Below, piece by piece: positions 8,798-17,478 of a stretch of DNA of 64,000 nt. The translations under genes and the position numbers were made by a program. Position 1 is the first letter of the stretch. Each line of letters begins with the position of its first letter. Below the pieces are notes generated by a model, which worked only from the letters and a program-made list of their open reading frames with translations, had not been told where the DNA came from and ran no database searches. This stretch comes from Bacillota bacterium (GTDB taxonomy: Bacteria; Bacillota; Clostridia; Acetivibrionales; DSM-1351), in assembly GCA_023433945.1 (NCBI GenBank), contig JAEYTP010000040.1:1-64000 (forward strand). Reading direction: 5' to 3'.

Positions 8798-8833
8798 CAT
8801 TATTTACCGAAGAATTCTGAGCAGGCCTATAGA

Positions 8834-9451
8834 TTATATCAGCTCCAGTAATTCAGCAGGACTGTTTAAAAAATAGTCTGCAACTATTGCGTCGGCATTG
8901 TTGGAGCCCCATTTTGCAAGACCAAATTTTACGCCTGCATTTTTGGCACACATACAATCAAACTGAGTATCTCCTACATATATACACTCTTCTGGGCTGG
9001 CACCCATCTTTTCTAGCATTTTTAAAAGGGGCTCTGCATGTGGCTTGTGAAGGATAGTATCATCTGAGCACACAATATGATTAAAATATTTTAGTAATGG
9101 TCTGAAACTGTCATCAAACTCAACCTCATAGCCACATCGAGAGGTAACTATTCCAAGAGGCATTTTTCTTTTGACCAGTTCATCTAGCAGCTCTGTTATA
9201 CCAGGGAAGGTTGTGCAATTTTTAAATCCCTCAATAAGATATTTATAGTAGTTGGTCTGTGCTGCTTCAATATCAGTAAAACCGTATCTTTCTAAAGCTT
9301 TTGGAGTAGGCACGCCATAACCCTTTAGTAACTCCTCGTGGGTAAAATGTCGTCCGAATTCTTCAAATATTACAGATTGATAAGCATAATTAACTGCCTT
9401 TTCGTTGTTCATTAATGTACCGTCAACATCGAATACTATATATTTATACAT
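8834..9451 (-). CDS. HAD-superfamily hydrolase (phosphoglycolate phosphatase-like)
   Basis: The 205-residue protein carries all four HAD motifs: FDVDGTL (nucleophile Asp about 8, acid Asp about 10), GIVTSR (motif II), the Lys in LHKPHAEP (motif III), and YVGDTQFD (motif IV). The cap between motifs I and II is the helical type of subfamily IA, as in Gph and pyrophosphatase PpaX. The start is an ATG directly after a TAA that ends a short membrane-protein remnant on the same strand. The ribosome site AAAGGGG lies inside that remnant. The substrate is a small phosphate ester, not defined by sequence. Confidence 0.87.
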   Translation of the reverse strand: MYKYIVFDVDGTLMNNEKAVNYAYQSVIFEEFGRHFTHEELLKGYGVPTPKALERYGFTDIEAAQTNYYKYLIEGFKNCTTFPGITELLDELVKRKMPLGIVTSRCGYEVEFDDSFRPLLKYFNHIVCSDDTILHKPHAEPLLKMLEKMGASPEECIYVGDTQFDCMCAKNAGVKFGLAKWGSNNADAIVADYFLNSPAELLELI

Positions 9452-9526
9452 TTAACTATCCCCTTTAATTGGCTTAATAAGTACAGCAATTATTATACCA
9501 ATCAAAGCAATGAGAGTAAATGCCAT
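9452..9526 (-). pseudogene. Possible remnant: C-terminal membrane helix of a lost transporter upstream of the HAD gene
   Basis: In the frame read into the HAD start, MAFTLIALIGIIIAVLIKPI is followed by KGDS and TAA, with TAA and the HAD ATG back to back. The 5' side is cut off by a stop codon shortly before the GGGACC palindromes at 9564-9683. A single hydrophobic helix with a short basic tail looks like the end of a transporter whose body has been lost. The translational coupling of the HAD gene appears to be a leftover of that operon. Twenty-four residues are too few to be sure. Confidence 0.35.
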
Positions 9527-9563
9527 AAGAATTTTTGTAGACTACCCCATGTGAGCTAGACTT

Positions 9564-9683
9564 GGGACCTAAAAGGCCAAAAAAGAGTCATTAAGGTCCC
9601 AAATCCTTCCGAAAGGAAAGCACATTACCCGTTGTGAGCTGGATTTGGGACCTGAAAAGCCAAAAAAGAGCCATTTAGGTCCC
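9564..9683. repeat. Two copies of the dispersed GGGACC...GGTCCC palindromic repeat
   Basis: GGGACCTAAAAGGCC...AAGGTCCC (9564-9600) and GGGACCTGAAAAGCC...TTTAGGTCCC (9647-9683) are hairpin-forming and 83 bases apart. They share flanks (GTGAGCTGGATTTG) with one another. They are diverged relatives of the 11-copy array at 24.9-26.0 kb. Confidence 0.8.
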
Positions 9684-9690
9684 AAAATCC

Positions 9691-9739
9691 TACCTATTTT
9701 TACAGGATAGAGGTATACCTATTTGGCAGCTGACAGGTA
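9691..9739. repeat. Duplicated 3' end of the flippase gene
   Basis: Two adjacent near-copies, TACCTATTTTTACAGGATAG... (9691-9715) and TACCTATTTGGCAGCTGACA... (9716-9739), share TACCTATTT at the start and (A/G)(A/C)AGGTA-type ends. The second copy contains the reverse-strand stop (9719-9721) and last codons of the flippase gene. Confidence 0.55.
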
Positions 9740-11221
9740 TAATTTTGTGAATCCGAATAGTATTGCAAATGTAAGTATTGTAGGGATTATCACCTGGAAA
9801 ACCAGTAAATTGGCTGGTATTAGTATCAATGAAAGTCTGCAAACCATAAAAGCTGTTACTCCAAAAATACAATAAACGGATATCCTTGTAAGGTAAAAAT
9901 GCACTTCACTTGTCTTTCTTATTTCGATTACATTAAGGATGAATGCAGTAATAGATGTAATTATTAGAGAGAGACCATACCCATATATATTGAGTTCGGG
10001 TATCGCAGTCAATATGTACACTAATATCAATCCTTCAACGGCAACAATCGTTGAGTTTCTAAGGTTGATATTCTGTTTTCCCAATCCATTGAGAATACCA
10101 AATGATGTGGAGGTTACATAACTAAGAAAGCAAGATATACCTGCAAACATTATCATAGGTGATAAATCAATTCTACCGTAGAAGAGTAATCCCAACTGCT
10201 TTGAAAGTGCTGTTGCTATAGCAAGGGTACCAAGACCTACTAAGAATGAAATTCTTAAAACCTGTGAAATTCTGTGTTGTGTACTATAAGCATCTTTTTT
10301 ACTCAAACTCAGCGACATATCAGGTATTAGTACTGTCATCATGGAGCCAACTATTATAAAAGGAAGATAAACAGTGGTGAGTGCCATGCCTACAAACTTT
10401 CCTATCAAGGCAAGAGCATTTTCGTAATCAAATCCCGCAGACACCAACCTTCTAGGCAGTAAAAGGGTTGAAGCGGTATTGAGTATCGATGAAAGCACAC
10501 CATTGATACAAAGGGGGAATGAAATGACCAGGATATCGGCCAGCAGCTGCAAGGGATTCTTGACGGCAGTTTTTATTGGTTTAACTCGTTTTATGGAAAA
10601 ACGATAGCTGCTGGCAAGCATTACAAGGCTTATTGCTTCTCCTATACAAAGTGCAAAATATGCAGCACTAACCGAGCTAGTGACATCAGTTAGATTGAGC
10701 ACCACCATTGTCGCCAGGAGAATGGATATACGAATACACTTTTCGAGAATATCAATAGCGGCCGGGACAGTGAATTTCTCAAATCCATAGAAAACTCCCT
10801 TTACTATCGCCGACATTGGTATAAAAACAAGCGCAGGGCAAATGATTTTTAACGCATCGGTAGCACGTGTATCCTTTATAATAAGGCTACTTATGTTTGA
10901 CGCATTAATAAAAACCAGAAATGCTACAAAAACGCTCCAAAGAAAAATAAAAATAAAGGCTACTTTTACCGTGCGATGAAGATTGCGATAATCCTTTTTG
11001 CTGTTATACACTGCACAACGCTTAGATATCGCTGTAATTAAGCCATCACAGGTTAAGCATACCATTAAGCTGTAGATTGGCATTACAAGTCCATATAAGC
11101 CCAGGCCTTCTGGTCCAAGCTTTTTTGATAATACTATAGAAAAGGCAAAGCCAATAAATCCTGTTACAAAATTTGATAATGTTAATATTGCAGAGTTTTT
11201 ATAAAATTTATCAACACCCAT
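9719..11221 (-). CDS. SpoVB/MurJ-like polysaccharide flippase (MVF/PST family)
   Basis: A 500-residue polytopic protein with about 14 helices. The N terminus (NSAILTLSNFVTGFIGF...LGPEGLGLYGLVMPIYSL) is characteristic of SpoVB and related lipid-linked oligosaccharide flippases. The middle holds the conserved RRLVSAGF and the PFIIVGSMMTVLIPDMS region. In spore formers SpoVB proteins act in cortex or cell-wall precursor export at the membrane. The ATG at 11221 has a distant AGGGG. It is monocistronic, with a short DUF1294 gene upstream on the same strand. The exact lipid substrate is not deducible. Confidence 0.88.
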   Translation of the reverse strand: MGVDKFYKNSAILTLSNFVTGFIGFAFSIVLSKKLGPEGLGLYGLVMPIYSLMVCLTCDGLITAISKRCAVYNSKKDYRNLHRTVKVAFIFIFLWSVFVAFLVFINASNISSLIIKDTRATDALKIICPALVFIPMSAIVKGVFYGFEKFTVPAAIDILEKCIRISILLATMVVLNLTDVTSSVSAAYFALCIGEAISLVMLASSYRFSIKRVKPIKTAVKNPLQLLADILVISFPLCINGVLSSILNTASTLLLPRRLVSAGFDYENALALIGKFVGMALTTVYLPFIIVGSMMTVLIPDMSLSLSKKDAYSTQHRISQVLRISFLVGLGTLAIATALSKQLGLLFYGRIDLSPMIMFAGISCFLSYVTSTSFGILNGLGKQNINLRNSTIVAVEGLILVYILTAIPELNIYGYGLSLIITSITAFILNVIEIRKTSEVHFYLTRISVYCIFGVTAFMVCRLSLILIPANLLVFQVIIPTILTFAILFGFTKLYLSAAK

Positions 11222-11309
11222 AAAAAAATAACCCCTAATAAATCCGCTGTTATTAAAGGTTATTCTTTATATGGACAATATATGATATCTAACAGAATCT
11301 CTATAAATG

Positions 11310-11576
11310 CTATTTATTAACCAGATAGTAAACAAACAGCACCTGAATGATAATAATAAAAGGTATTAGGGTCATAAAGTACCAGTGCTTGGTTTTATGG
11401 TTAAAAATCAGCAGTCCAAGGAATACACCTATACCCCCGCCAAGTATAGAAAGCAGGAAAAAGGTGCGTTCAGGAATCCTCCACAACCTGTTCTTTGCTT
11501 CGTACTTATCTAACATGACCATAACAAAGCCTAGAATATTCAAGAATAAAATTATGTACGGCAAAAGTTCAATCAT
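11310..11576 (-). CDS. DUF1294 membrane protein
   Basis: An 88-residue protein with three to four membrane helices. The family signature MLDKYEAKNRLWRIPE lies between helices 1 and 2, followed by LLSILGGGIGVFLGLLIFNHKTKH. This is the common DUF1294 layout: a D-K-x-x-A motif, then R-I-P-E, then an H-K-T region. Some homologues are fused to a cold-shock domain, but this one is membrane-only. The start has AAAGGA eight bases before the ATG. The function is unknown. Confidence 0.9.
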   Translation of the reverse strand: MIELLPYIILFLNILGFVMVMLDKYEAKNRLWRIPERTFFLLSILGGGIGVFLGLLIFNHKTKHWYFMTLIPFIIIIQVLFVYYLVNK

Positions 11577-11697
11577 ATTACCAATCCTTTTATAATAGTA
11601 TTACAATATAATAATACAATAAAAAACAAATAATTGGTATAAAAATTTGTTAGTGCATCAGTTTAAAATAGTACATTTTCTTTATTTAATTTGTTTA

Positions 11698-11726
11698 TTG
11701 ACAGAAAAAAATGTATATGATAATCT
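11698..11726 (+). promoter_or_regulatory. Candidate vegetative promoter for the OFA-type transporter
   Basis: TTGACA (11698-11703) and TAATCT (11721-11726) are separated by 17 bases, 59 bases upstream of the preferred start codon at 11786. Confidence 0.5.
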
Positions 11727-11785
11727 TGCATAAATATCTTTATGGATAAAATTGCTATTTGCAGAATGGAAGGATGGATTTTTTT

Positions 11786-13024
11786 ATGGTTAGTGGAAAA
11801 ACTAATAGGTATTCTGTTTTAGCCGCTGGTGCAATGATACAGCTCTGCATAGGTATCATTTATATGTGGAGCGTGTTTCAAAAGTATGTAGTGGCTTCAT
11901 TTGGATGGGAGGATGCACAGGTATCCCTCACACCATCAGTTATGCTAGGCTTCTTTGTTATAGGTATATTAATAGGGGGGAGAATACAAGACAAAACCAA
12001 CCCAAGATTAGCAGTAATCATTGGTACAGTTGCATTCTGTACTGGTATGCTTGTAACCTCTTTTTTACCAAACGATTACCCTTGGCTTTTGTACATAACT
12101 TACGGTATTATTGGTGGCTTTGGAGTAGGTGTTGCATATACAAGTACGTTAACCTGTTCACAAAAGTGGTTTCCAGACAAGAGGGGCTTTGCTACAGGCA
12201 TGATTGTATGCGCATTCGGATTTTCTCTCGTGGTATTTACTTTTGTAGCTGAAGCTCTATTGAGCAACCTGGGTGCAATAGTAACTTTCAGAATCTTTGC
12301 AGCTCTATTCTTTGTAATATGTATTAGTGCTTCATTTTTTATCAAAAACCCACCTCAGGGCTATTTGCCTGAAGGATTTACACCATCTCAGGCTAAGGCG
12401 ATAGATGGAAAGCAGTATACTACTGGTGAAATGCTTAAAACTCCACAATTTTATCTGATTACACTATCACTCATGCTTGCTACTCCAGCTTATTTTATCT
12501 TGAACCCATTACTAAAAACAATGGGAGTTGAGAGGGGGCTTTCAAATAATCTTGCACTAACTGGTGTTATGATTACAGGTATTGCAAGTGCGTGTGGAAG
12601 ATTAGTTGCTCCTTGGCTTTCTGATAAGTTGGGAAGAAAGATTACTATATTGATACTCATAGCTATAACTACTGTTGCTGCACTTATTCTTATTAGTGCA
12701 AAGAGTATTCTATTCTTGGTGCTTATAGCGTTTATTGCCTTCGCTTACGGTGGGTATTCAGGAGTATATCCTGCTCTTACAGCGGATTTCTTTGGACTAA
12801 AAAACGCTGGCGCAAACTATGGCTGTGTAATGTTAGGCTTTGGTACTTCTGCAATTGTGTTCCCTTTTATTGCAAAGTATCTGAGAACTAGCAAGGAGAT
12901 TTCTAACGGGCTGCAGATATCATTTGCTATAGCTGCCGGGGCATGTATTATAGCAGTAATACTTGTAGCCATGATTAAGAAGAGAAATGAGGCTTCAATT
13001 CAAAATAAAGAGCTGAATATGTAG
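11786..13024 (+). CDS. MFS transporter of the OFA (oxalate/formate antiporter-like) family
   Basis: A 412-residue 12-helix transporter. It has the family's typical N terminus (GAMIQLCIGIIYMWSVFQ) with ASFGWEDAQV before helix 2, and GGRIQDKTNPR in the motif A position. GIIGGFGVGVAYTSTLTCSQKWFPDKRGFATG (residue 94 onward) is highly diagnostic of OFA proteins. The ATG at 11786 is preferred because AGGA lies 11 bases before it; an upstream TTG at 11759 has no ribosome site. OFA members carry small organic acids such as oxalate/formate or lactate/pyruvate. Lacking enzyme neighbours, the substrate is open. Confidence 0.85.
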   Translation: MVSGKTNRYSVLAAGAMIQLCIGIIYMWSVFQKYVVASFGWEDAQVSLTPSVMLGFFVIGILIGGRIQDKTNPRLAVIIGTVAFCTGMLVTSFLPNDYPWLLYITYGIIGGFGVGVAYTSTLTCSQKWFPDKRGFATGMIVCAFGFSLVVFTFVAEALLSNLGAIVTFRIFAALFFVICISASFFIKNPPQGYLPEGFTPSQAKAIDGKQYTTGEMLKTPQFYLITLSLMLATPAYFILNPLLKTMGVERGLSNNLALTGVMITGIASACGRLVAPWLSDKLGRKITILILIAITTVAALILISAKSILFLVLIAFIAFAYGGYSGVYPALTADFFGLKNAGANYGCVMLGFGTSAIVFPFIAKYLRTSKEISNGLQISFAIAAGACIIAVILVAMIKKRNEASIQNKELNM

Positions 13025-13052
13025 AGGAAGAAAATCCAAATATATTAAAATT

Positions 13053-13104
13053 ATATTCTGATATACTAATACGAAATGCTGATATACTAATACGAAATGC
13101 TGAT
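13053..13104. repeat. Short 22-bp tandem duplication
   Basis: CTGATATACTAATACGAAATG is repeated twice, followed by a partial third copy (CTGATATATATAGG), between the OFA transporter stop and ppnP. The unit faintly resembles the last bases of the transporter gene (GCTGAATATGTAGAGG), but the match is weak. Confidence 0.6.
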
Positions 13105-13176
13105 ATATATAGGAGGCATAACCAGCTTAAATATACGTAAGAAGCACAACATATAAAAAATGGGGGAAGGGTTAAA

Positions 13177-13491
13177 ATGAGTAGTTTTGAAAATGTTACA
13201 GTGGTAAAAAAGGCAAATGTATACTTTGATGGAAAGGTTACTAGCAGAACAGTTATTTTTGCCGATGGGGAAAAGAAGACGCTTGGAATCATGATGCCGG
13301 GTGAGTACGAGTTTGGTACTGGTGACAAGGAGATTATGGAGATATTGGGGGGCAAGCTCAAAGTATTACTACCTGACCAGGATAACTGGATAGATATGGA
13401 GAGTGGTCAAAGCTTTGAAGTTAAGGCTAATTCTAGTTTTAAACTCATAATATCTGAACTGACAGATTACTGCTGTTCATACATAAAATAA
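13177..13491 (+). CDS. ppnP: Pyrimidine/purine nucleoside phosphorylase (PpnP, DUF1255)
   Basis: A 104-residue single cupin-fold protein, the standard length for PpnP/YaiE. Recognisable stretches are FENVTVVKKANVYFDGKVTS, followed by RTV, GIMMPGEYEFGT, EIMEILGGKLKV and the C-terminal YCCSYI (usual form Y-x-C-x-Y). The family cleaves nucleosides with phosphate to give free base and ribose-1-phosphate, with broad specificity. The start is an ATG eight bases after GGGGGAAGG. A hairpin terminator follows at 13563. The gene is monocistronic. Confidence 0.92.
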   Translation: MSSFENVTVVKKANVYFDGKVTSRTVIFADGEKKTLGIMMPGEYEFGTGDKEIMEILGGKLKVLLPDQDNWIDMESGQSFEVKANSSFKLIISELTDYCCSYIK

Positions 13492-13562
13492 TTATAGTAC
13501 ATCTATGCTTAAGTGTATTAAACATTATTTTTAAGCACATTAAAGATTCGATTAAATACAAA

Positions 13563-13590
13563 GCCACCTTTTTAGGTGGTTTTTATTTAT
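13563..13590 (+). terminator. Rho-independent terminator after ppnP
   Basis: GCCACCTTTTTAGGTGGT folds into a stem with ACC/GGT-rich arms, followed by TTTTATTT. It lies 72 bases after the ppnP stop. The remaining gap to 13826 holds only AT-rich sequence with loose repeats of GGCTATAGCATAGC. Confidence 0.75.
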
Positions 13591-13826
13591 GGGCTTTAAC
13601 CTGTTGAGAGCATACCTATCCTATGAGTCTGGTAAATTTTTTTATATTTTTGCAACTTTTTTCGACATTTTACGTCAAATAGTATTTGTGGGCTATAGCA
13701 TAGCTTTTATTAAAGTAAATGTTGGCTTGTTGGCTATAGTATAGCGTTTTTAAAGGCATAGCATAGCTTGTTAGTAATGGCAATAAAGGCTGACAAATAC
13801 ACCAGAGATAATAATAGGGGGATTAC

Positions 13827-14657
13827 ATGAAAACAAAAATTATTTGCATGGCACTAAGTGTAATGATAGCTTTTTCTATGACGGGATGCGGAAATAATGA
13901 GGCTAACGGAGATATAGCGCAAAATACAGCGACTACACAATCAACTGTGACAGGGGACTCAGGGACAGCTGCCGACTCTACTAACTCAGTGACTGAATCC
14001 ACAAACGGAGAAGCTTCGCAAGATTCTACAGCAGAAGAAAATGAAACGGTACAGACTCCGGAGCAAAAACCGGCAGAGGATTCACAGTCAGAGTCAAGTG
14101 CATCAAATTCAACTGTATCAAAGCCAAGTGCTTCAAAACCAAGTGTTTCAACACCAAGTGTATCAAATCCAAGTGTATCCAAACCAAGTACATCAACTCC
14201 AAGTACATCAAAACCAACGGAGCCAAGCATAAAACCATCAGAGCCATCTGCTGAAAAACCAGCTGCGACAGCGCTTTCAGCTTCTGAGGTGTTTGACAAG
14301 ATATTATCAGGAATAGAAACTCCAAAACTCTTAGACATGGATGCAGATATGTTTAAGGACAAATATGGATTGGATGCTTCGTTACTGGATAGCTATGTTG
14401 TTAAAAAGCCAATGATGAGCACAGTAGCTTCATTGGAATATGCAGTATTCAAAGTTAAAAATGTAAATGATGTTTCAAAAATAGTTGATGTTCTGAATAA
14501 GAGAGGCGAAGTAATTGAGGAGCAAGAAGCATGGTATCCTGCTGAAAAAGACTATGCTGCAAACAGAAAAATTGTTTCAAAAGGTAACTATGCAATACTG
14601 ATGATAACTGACAATGTTGAAGCAATAGTCAAAAATTTTGATAATTTAATCAAATAA
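13827..14657 (+). CDS. DUF4358 lipoprotein with Ser/Thr/Pro repeat linker
   Basis: The N terminus is a lipoprotein signal (hydrophobic stretch then SMTGC, with Cys21 the probable lipidation site). Residues about 25-140 are a low-complexity spacer made of short SxPSVSxPS-type repeats, likely spanning the wall. Residues about 150-276 match DUF4358 (LSASEVFDKIL...YAVFKVKNVND...GNYAILMITDN). DUF4358 genes often sit beside MBOAT and DHHW genes in clostridia, exactly as here. This suggests a surface-polymer acylation unit. The start is backed by GGGGGATTAC and an ATG. The internal terminator at 14694 may limit read-through. Confidence 0.82.
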   Translation: MKTKIICMALSVMIAFSMTGCGNNEANGDIAQNTATTQSTVTGDSGTAADSTNSVTESTNGEASQDSTAEENETVQTPEQKPAEDSQSESSASNSTVSKPSASKPSVSTPSVSNPSVSKPSTSTPSTSKPTEPSIKPSEPSAEKPAATALSASEVFDKILSGIETPKLLDMDADMFKDKYGLDASLLDSYVVKKPMMSTVASLEYAVFKVKNVNDVSKIVDVLNKRGEVIEEQEAWYPAEKDYAANRKIVSKGNYAILMITDNVEAIVKNFDNLIK

Positions 14658-14693
14658 CACATATCATAATCAACAATAGTATGAAATTTAAAA

Positions 14694-14732
14694 AGCCTCG
14701 GGAAGTTATCATCTTGCCGAGGTTTTATAATA
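14694..14732 (+). terminator. Rho-independent terminator after the DUF4358 gene
   Basis: AGCCTCGGGA pairs with TCTTGCCGAGGT-type sequence (core CCTCGG/CCGAGG), followed by TTTTATAATA. After it, TTTTATAATAATACGTTTAG recurs as TTTTACAATAATATGTTTAG about 73 bases on. Confidence 0.7.
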
Positions 14733-14896
14733 ATACGTTTAGTTTATTAAAAAAAATGGTTACTCTACAATTGAGTGCAGATTTAGGTTTTACAATAATA
14801 TGTTTAGTTTATTAGTGTTTGGTACTTTCATTTTACATGTATATAAGTAATCTGATTTTGTACAGGCTTAGTCAATTTCTAGAGAGGAAGAATTAG

Positions 14897-16282
14897 ATGG
14901 TATTTAGTAGTTTATTATTTATGTTTATATTTTTACCAATATTTTTTGTGATATATTATGTATCTCCAAAAGGCATCAGAAATCTTGTGCTGCTCATTGC
15001 CAGTCTTATTTTTTATGCATGGGGAGAACCCATTTATATATTTATCATGCTGTTTTCAACGGTATTTGACTATACCATTGGATTATTTATTCATAAATTT
15101 CGAGAAAAAAGGTCGGTTGCTAGGATATTTTTGATAACCTCTGTTGTGGTCAATTTATCCTTGCTTGGATTCTTTAAATATACAGATTTCTTTATTTCAA
15201 ACATAAATGGGATATTTGGAGCCTCAATTGGCCTTTTAAACATTGCTCTCCCAATAGGCATCTCTTTTTATACCTTTCAGACAATGTCATATACTATAGA
15301 TCTCTATAGGGGGAAAATAGGTGTACAGAAGAATATTATCTCATTTGGGGCATATATTTCGATGTTTCCGCAGCTAATTGCCGGACCAATTGTAACCTAT
15401 TCTCACGTGGAAAAAGAGATAAACCAAAGAACAATTAGCTGGGACAAGTTCGGCGAAGGTACCATGAGATTTATTGAGGGACTTGGTAAAAAGGTGCTTA
15501 TCGCGAACAACATTGGACTTTTGTGGGAAAATGTCAAGGCACTGCCGCAAAGTGAGCTTACACTTATAGGTTCATGGTTGGGCATAATGGCCTTTGCGCT
15601 ACAGCTATATTTTGATTTTAGCGGTTATTCTGATATGGCCATAGGATTGGGGAAAATGATGGGCTTTCAATTTCCTGAGAACTTTAATTACCCATATATA
15701 TCAAGGAGTATAACAGAATTCTGGCGAAGGTGGCATATTACGCTGGGAAGCTGGTTTAGGGAGTATGTATATATTCCATTAGGAGGAAATCGTGTAGGCA
15801 GCATCAGGTTATACATGAATTTATTCGTAGTATGGTTTTTAACAGGCTTCTGGCATGGTGCAGGATGGAATTTTATCATCTGGGGTTTATACTTTTCAGT
15901 ACTACTAGTTTTGGAAAAATCCTTTCTCATAAGGCTTTTTGAAAGGCTACCAACATTTTTTTCCAGGATTTATTTGATTGTAGCAGTGCTCATTAGCTGG
16001 GTGTTCTTTTCACTTGAAAAAATGGATCTCATATGTCAATATCTGAGCACTATGTTTGGATTGGGAGGCACTGCAGTAATTGATAATAATACTCTATACC
16101 TCATACTCAACTATTTGGTGCTGTTTATTATTGCTGTTCTGTTTGCTACACCATTAATGGATAGGATAAAGGGTAAAATAAATAGATGGGTTCTATATGG
16201 ATTCTATATGGCGGTATTGTTTTTGAGTACAGCATACTTGGTAGATTCAACATTTAATCCATTCTTGTATTTTAGATTCTAA
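14897..16282 (+). CDS. MBOAT family O-acyltransferase (AlgI/DltB-like)
   Basis: A 461-residue polytopic enzyme of the AlgI type. The motif FWRRWHITLGSWFREYVYIP (residues about 275-295) and the catalytic His in GFWHGAGWNFIIWG (H320) are both intact. The N terminus is the usual hydrophobic VFSSLLFMFIFLPIFF. MBOAT proteins move acyl groups, usually acetyl, across the membrane to extracellular polysaccharide or teichoic acid. The DHHW gene follows after three bases, so the two are co-transcribed; DHHW/AlgJ-like proteins complete the transfer outside. The ATG has AGAGAGGAAG upstream. Confidence 0.92.
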   Translation: MVFSSLLFMFIFLPIFFVIYYVSPKGIRNLVLLIASLIFYAWGEPIYIFIMLFSTVFDYTIGLFIHKFREKRSVARIFLITSVVVNLSLLGFFKYTDFFISNINGIFGASIGLLNIALPIGISFYTFQTMSYTIDLYRGKIGVQKNIISFGAYISMFPQLIAGPIVTYSHVEKEINQRTISWDKFGEGTMRFIEGLGKKVLIANNIGLLWENVKALPQSELTLIGSWLGIMAFALQLYFDFSGYSDMAIGLGKMMGFQFPENFNYPYISRSITEFWRRWHITLGSWFREYVYIPLGGNRVGSIRLYMNLFVVWFLTGFWHGAGWNFIIWGLYFSVLLVLEKSFLIRLFERLPTFFSRIYLIVAVLISWVFFSLEKMDLICQYLSTMFGLGGTAVIDNNTLYLILNYLVLFIIAVLFATPLMDRIKGKINRWVLYGFYMAVLFLSTAYLVDSTFNPFLYFRF

Positions 16283-16294
16283 GGGGTGAATAGT

Positions 16295-17401
16295 TTGAAA
16301 AAGACATTATCAATATCATTTGTTATATATTTATTTGCACTGGGTATTTTAATTTTCATTATGCCGGATAAGGTATTTTCAGAGCTAGAGAATCGTACAT
16401 TGGCTCAAAAGCCTAAGTTCAATACTGAAAATATTCAGTCTGGAAAGTTCGCCAAGGGTTTTGAAGAATATGTTTCGGATCAATTTCCTTTCAGAGACCA
16501 ATTCATCGCAGTAAAAACAGCTAGCGAAATACTACTGCAGAAAAAAGATAGTAATGGCGTTTATATTGGCTCTGATGGGTACTTGCTGCAAAAATTTGAA
16601 ACTCCGGACTTAGAGCTGCTAAAAAGAAATATTGGATATATAAATAAATTTTCGAGAAATTTCAATGTTAGCTTTATGTTAGTTCCAACGGCTACAAAAG
16701 TACTGGAAGAGAAGCTTCCTCTTTTTGCGACACCGTATGATGAGATTGATTACATTAATGATGCACAAGCTTATCTGGAGGACAATATTAAATTTGTAAA
16801 TGTATTCCCTGCTCTTGAGGAAGCAGAGAATGAGTATATATTCTACAAGACGGACCATCACTGGACAACGCTTGGTGCGTACTATGCATATCAGCAGTAC
16901 TGTCTAATAAATGGTATTGAGCCAATGGATATAGATAGTTTTGATATAGTAACTGAAACAAAGGAATTCTATGGCTCCCTGTTTTCTAAAGGCAACTTTA
17001 CTTTTGCCGAACCCGATGAGTTAAGCATATTTTATCCAAAGAAAGCAAATGCTGTTACTGTAGAGTATATTGCAGAGAACAAGAGTACAAATACTATGTA
17101 TGAGAAGTCTCACCTGGAAAAGAAGGATAAATACAGTGTATTTTTAGATAATAACCATCCTGCTATTAAAATCAGTACTTCTATAAAAAATGGGAAGAAG
17201 CTAATGGTTATAAAGGATTCCTATGCAAACTGCTTTATTCCTTTTTTGGCAAACCATTATGAAGAAATATATGTAATGGACCTGAGATTTCTAAATATTT
17301 CTATATCAGACTTTGCTAATACTAATGGAGTAAAGGATGTACTATTGTTATATAATGTACAGAACTTCGCAAAGGAAACGTCATTGTCACTTTTGAAATA
17401 A
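16295..17401 (+). CDS. DHHW family (AlgJ/AlgX-like) surface acyltransferase protein
   Basis: The protein (368 residues) has an N-terminal signal anchor (about 5-25), then an SGNH-hydrolase-like fold. The hallmark TDHHWTTLG motif is at about residues 186-194 and the probable nucleophile Ser is in VIKDSYANCF (about residue 308). I choose TTG 16295 because AAGGGGTGA lies six to eight bases upstream; the GTG at 16286 falls inside that ribosome site. It is the partner of the MBOAT gene just upstream. The likely role is transfer of acetyl from the MBOAT enzyme to a surface polymer; the polymer is unknown. Confidence 0.88.
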   Translation: MKKTLSISFVIYLFALGILIFIMPDKVFSELENRTLAQKPKFNTENIQSGKFAKGFEEYVSDQFPFRDQFIAVKTASEILLQKKDSNGVYIGSDGYLLQKFETPDLELLKRNIGYINKFSRNFNVSFMLVPTATKVLEEKLPLFATPYDEIDYINDAQAYLEDNIKFVNVFPALEEAENEYIFYKTDHHWTTLGAYYAYQQYCLINGIEPMDIDSFDIVTETKEFYGSLFSKGNFTFAEPDELSIFYPKKANAVTVEYIAENKSTNTMYEKSHLEKKDKYSVFLDNNHPAIKISTSIKNGKKLMVIKDSYANCFIPFLANHYEEIYVMDLRFLNISISDFANTNGVKDVLLLYNVQNFAKETSLSLLK

Positions 17402-17478
17402 GCTTTGTGTGCTAAATGTTTTTTGTTATAATTATGCTAAAAGATGATTTTAATCAAAAGAGGTATTATGAGGTATAT

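Noticed and set aside
13823..14362. A 179-codon reverse-strand frame opposite the DUF4358 lipoprotein
   Set aside because: It is a shadow of the Ser/Pro repeat linker; the plus-strand gene has a signal peptide, lipobox and recognised domain.
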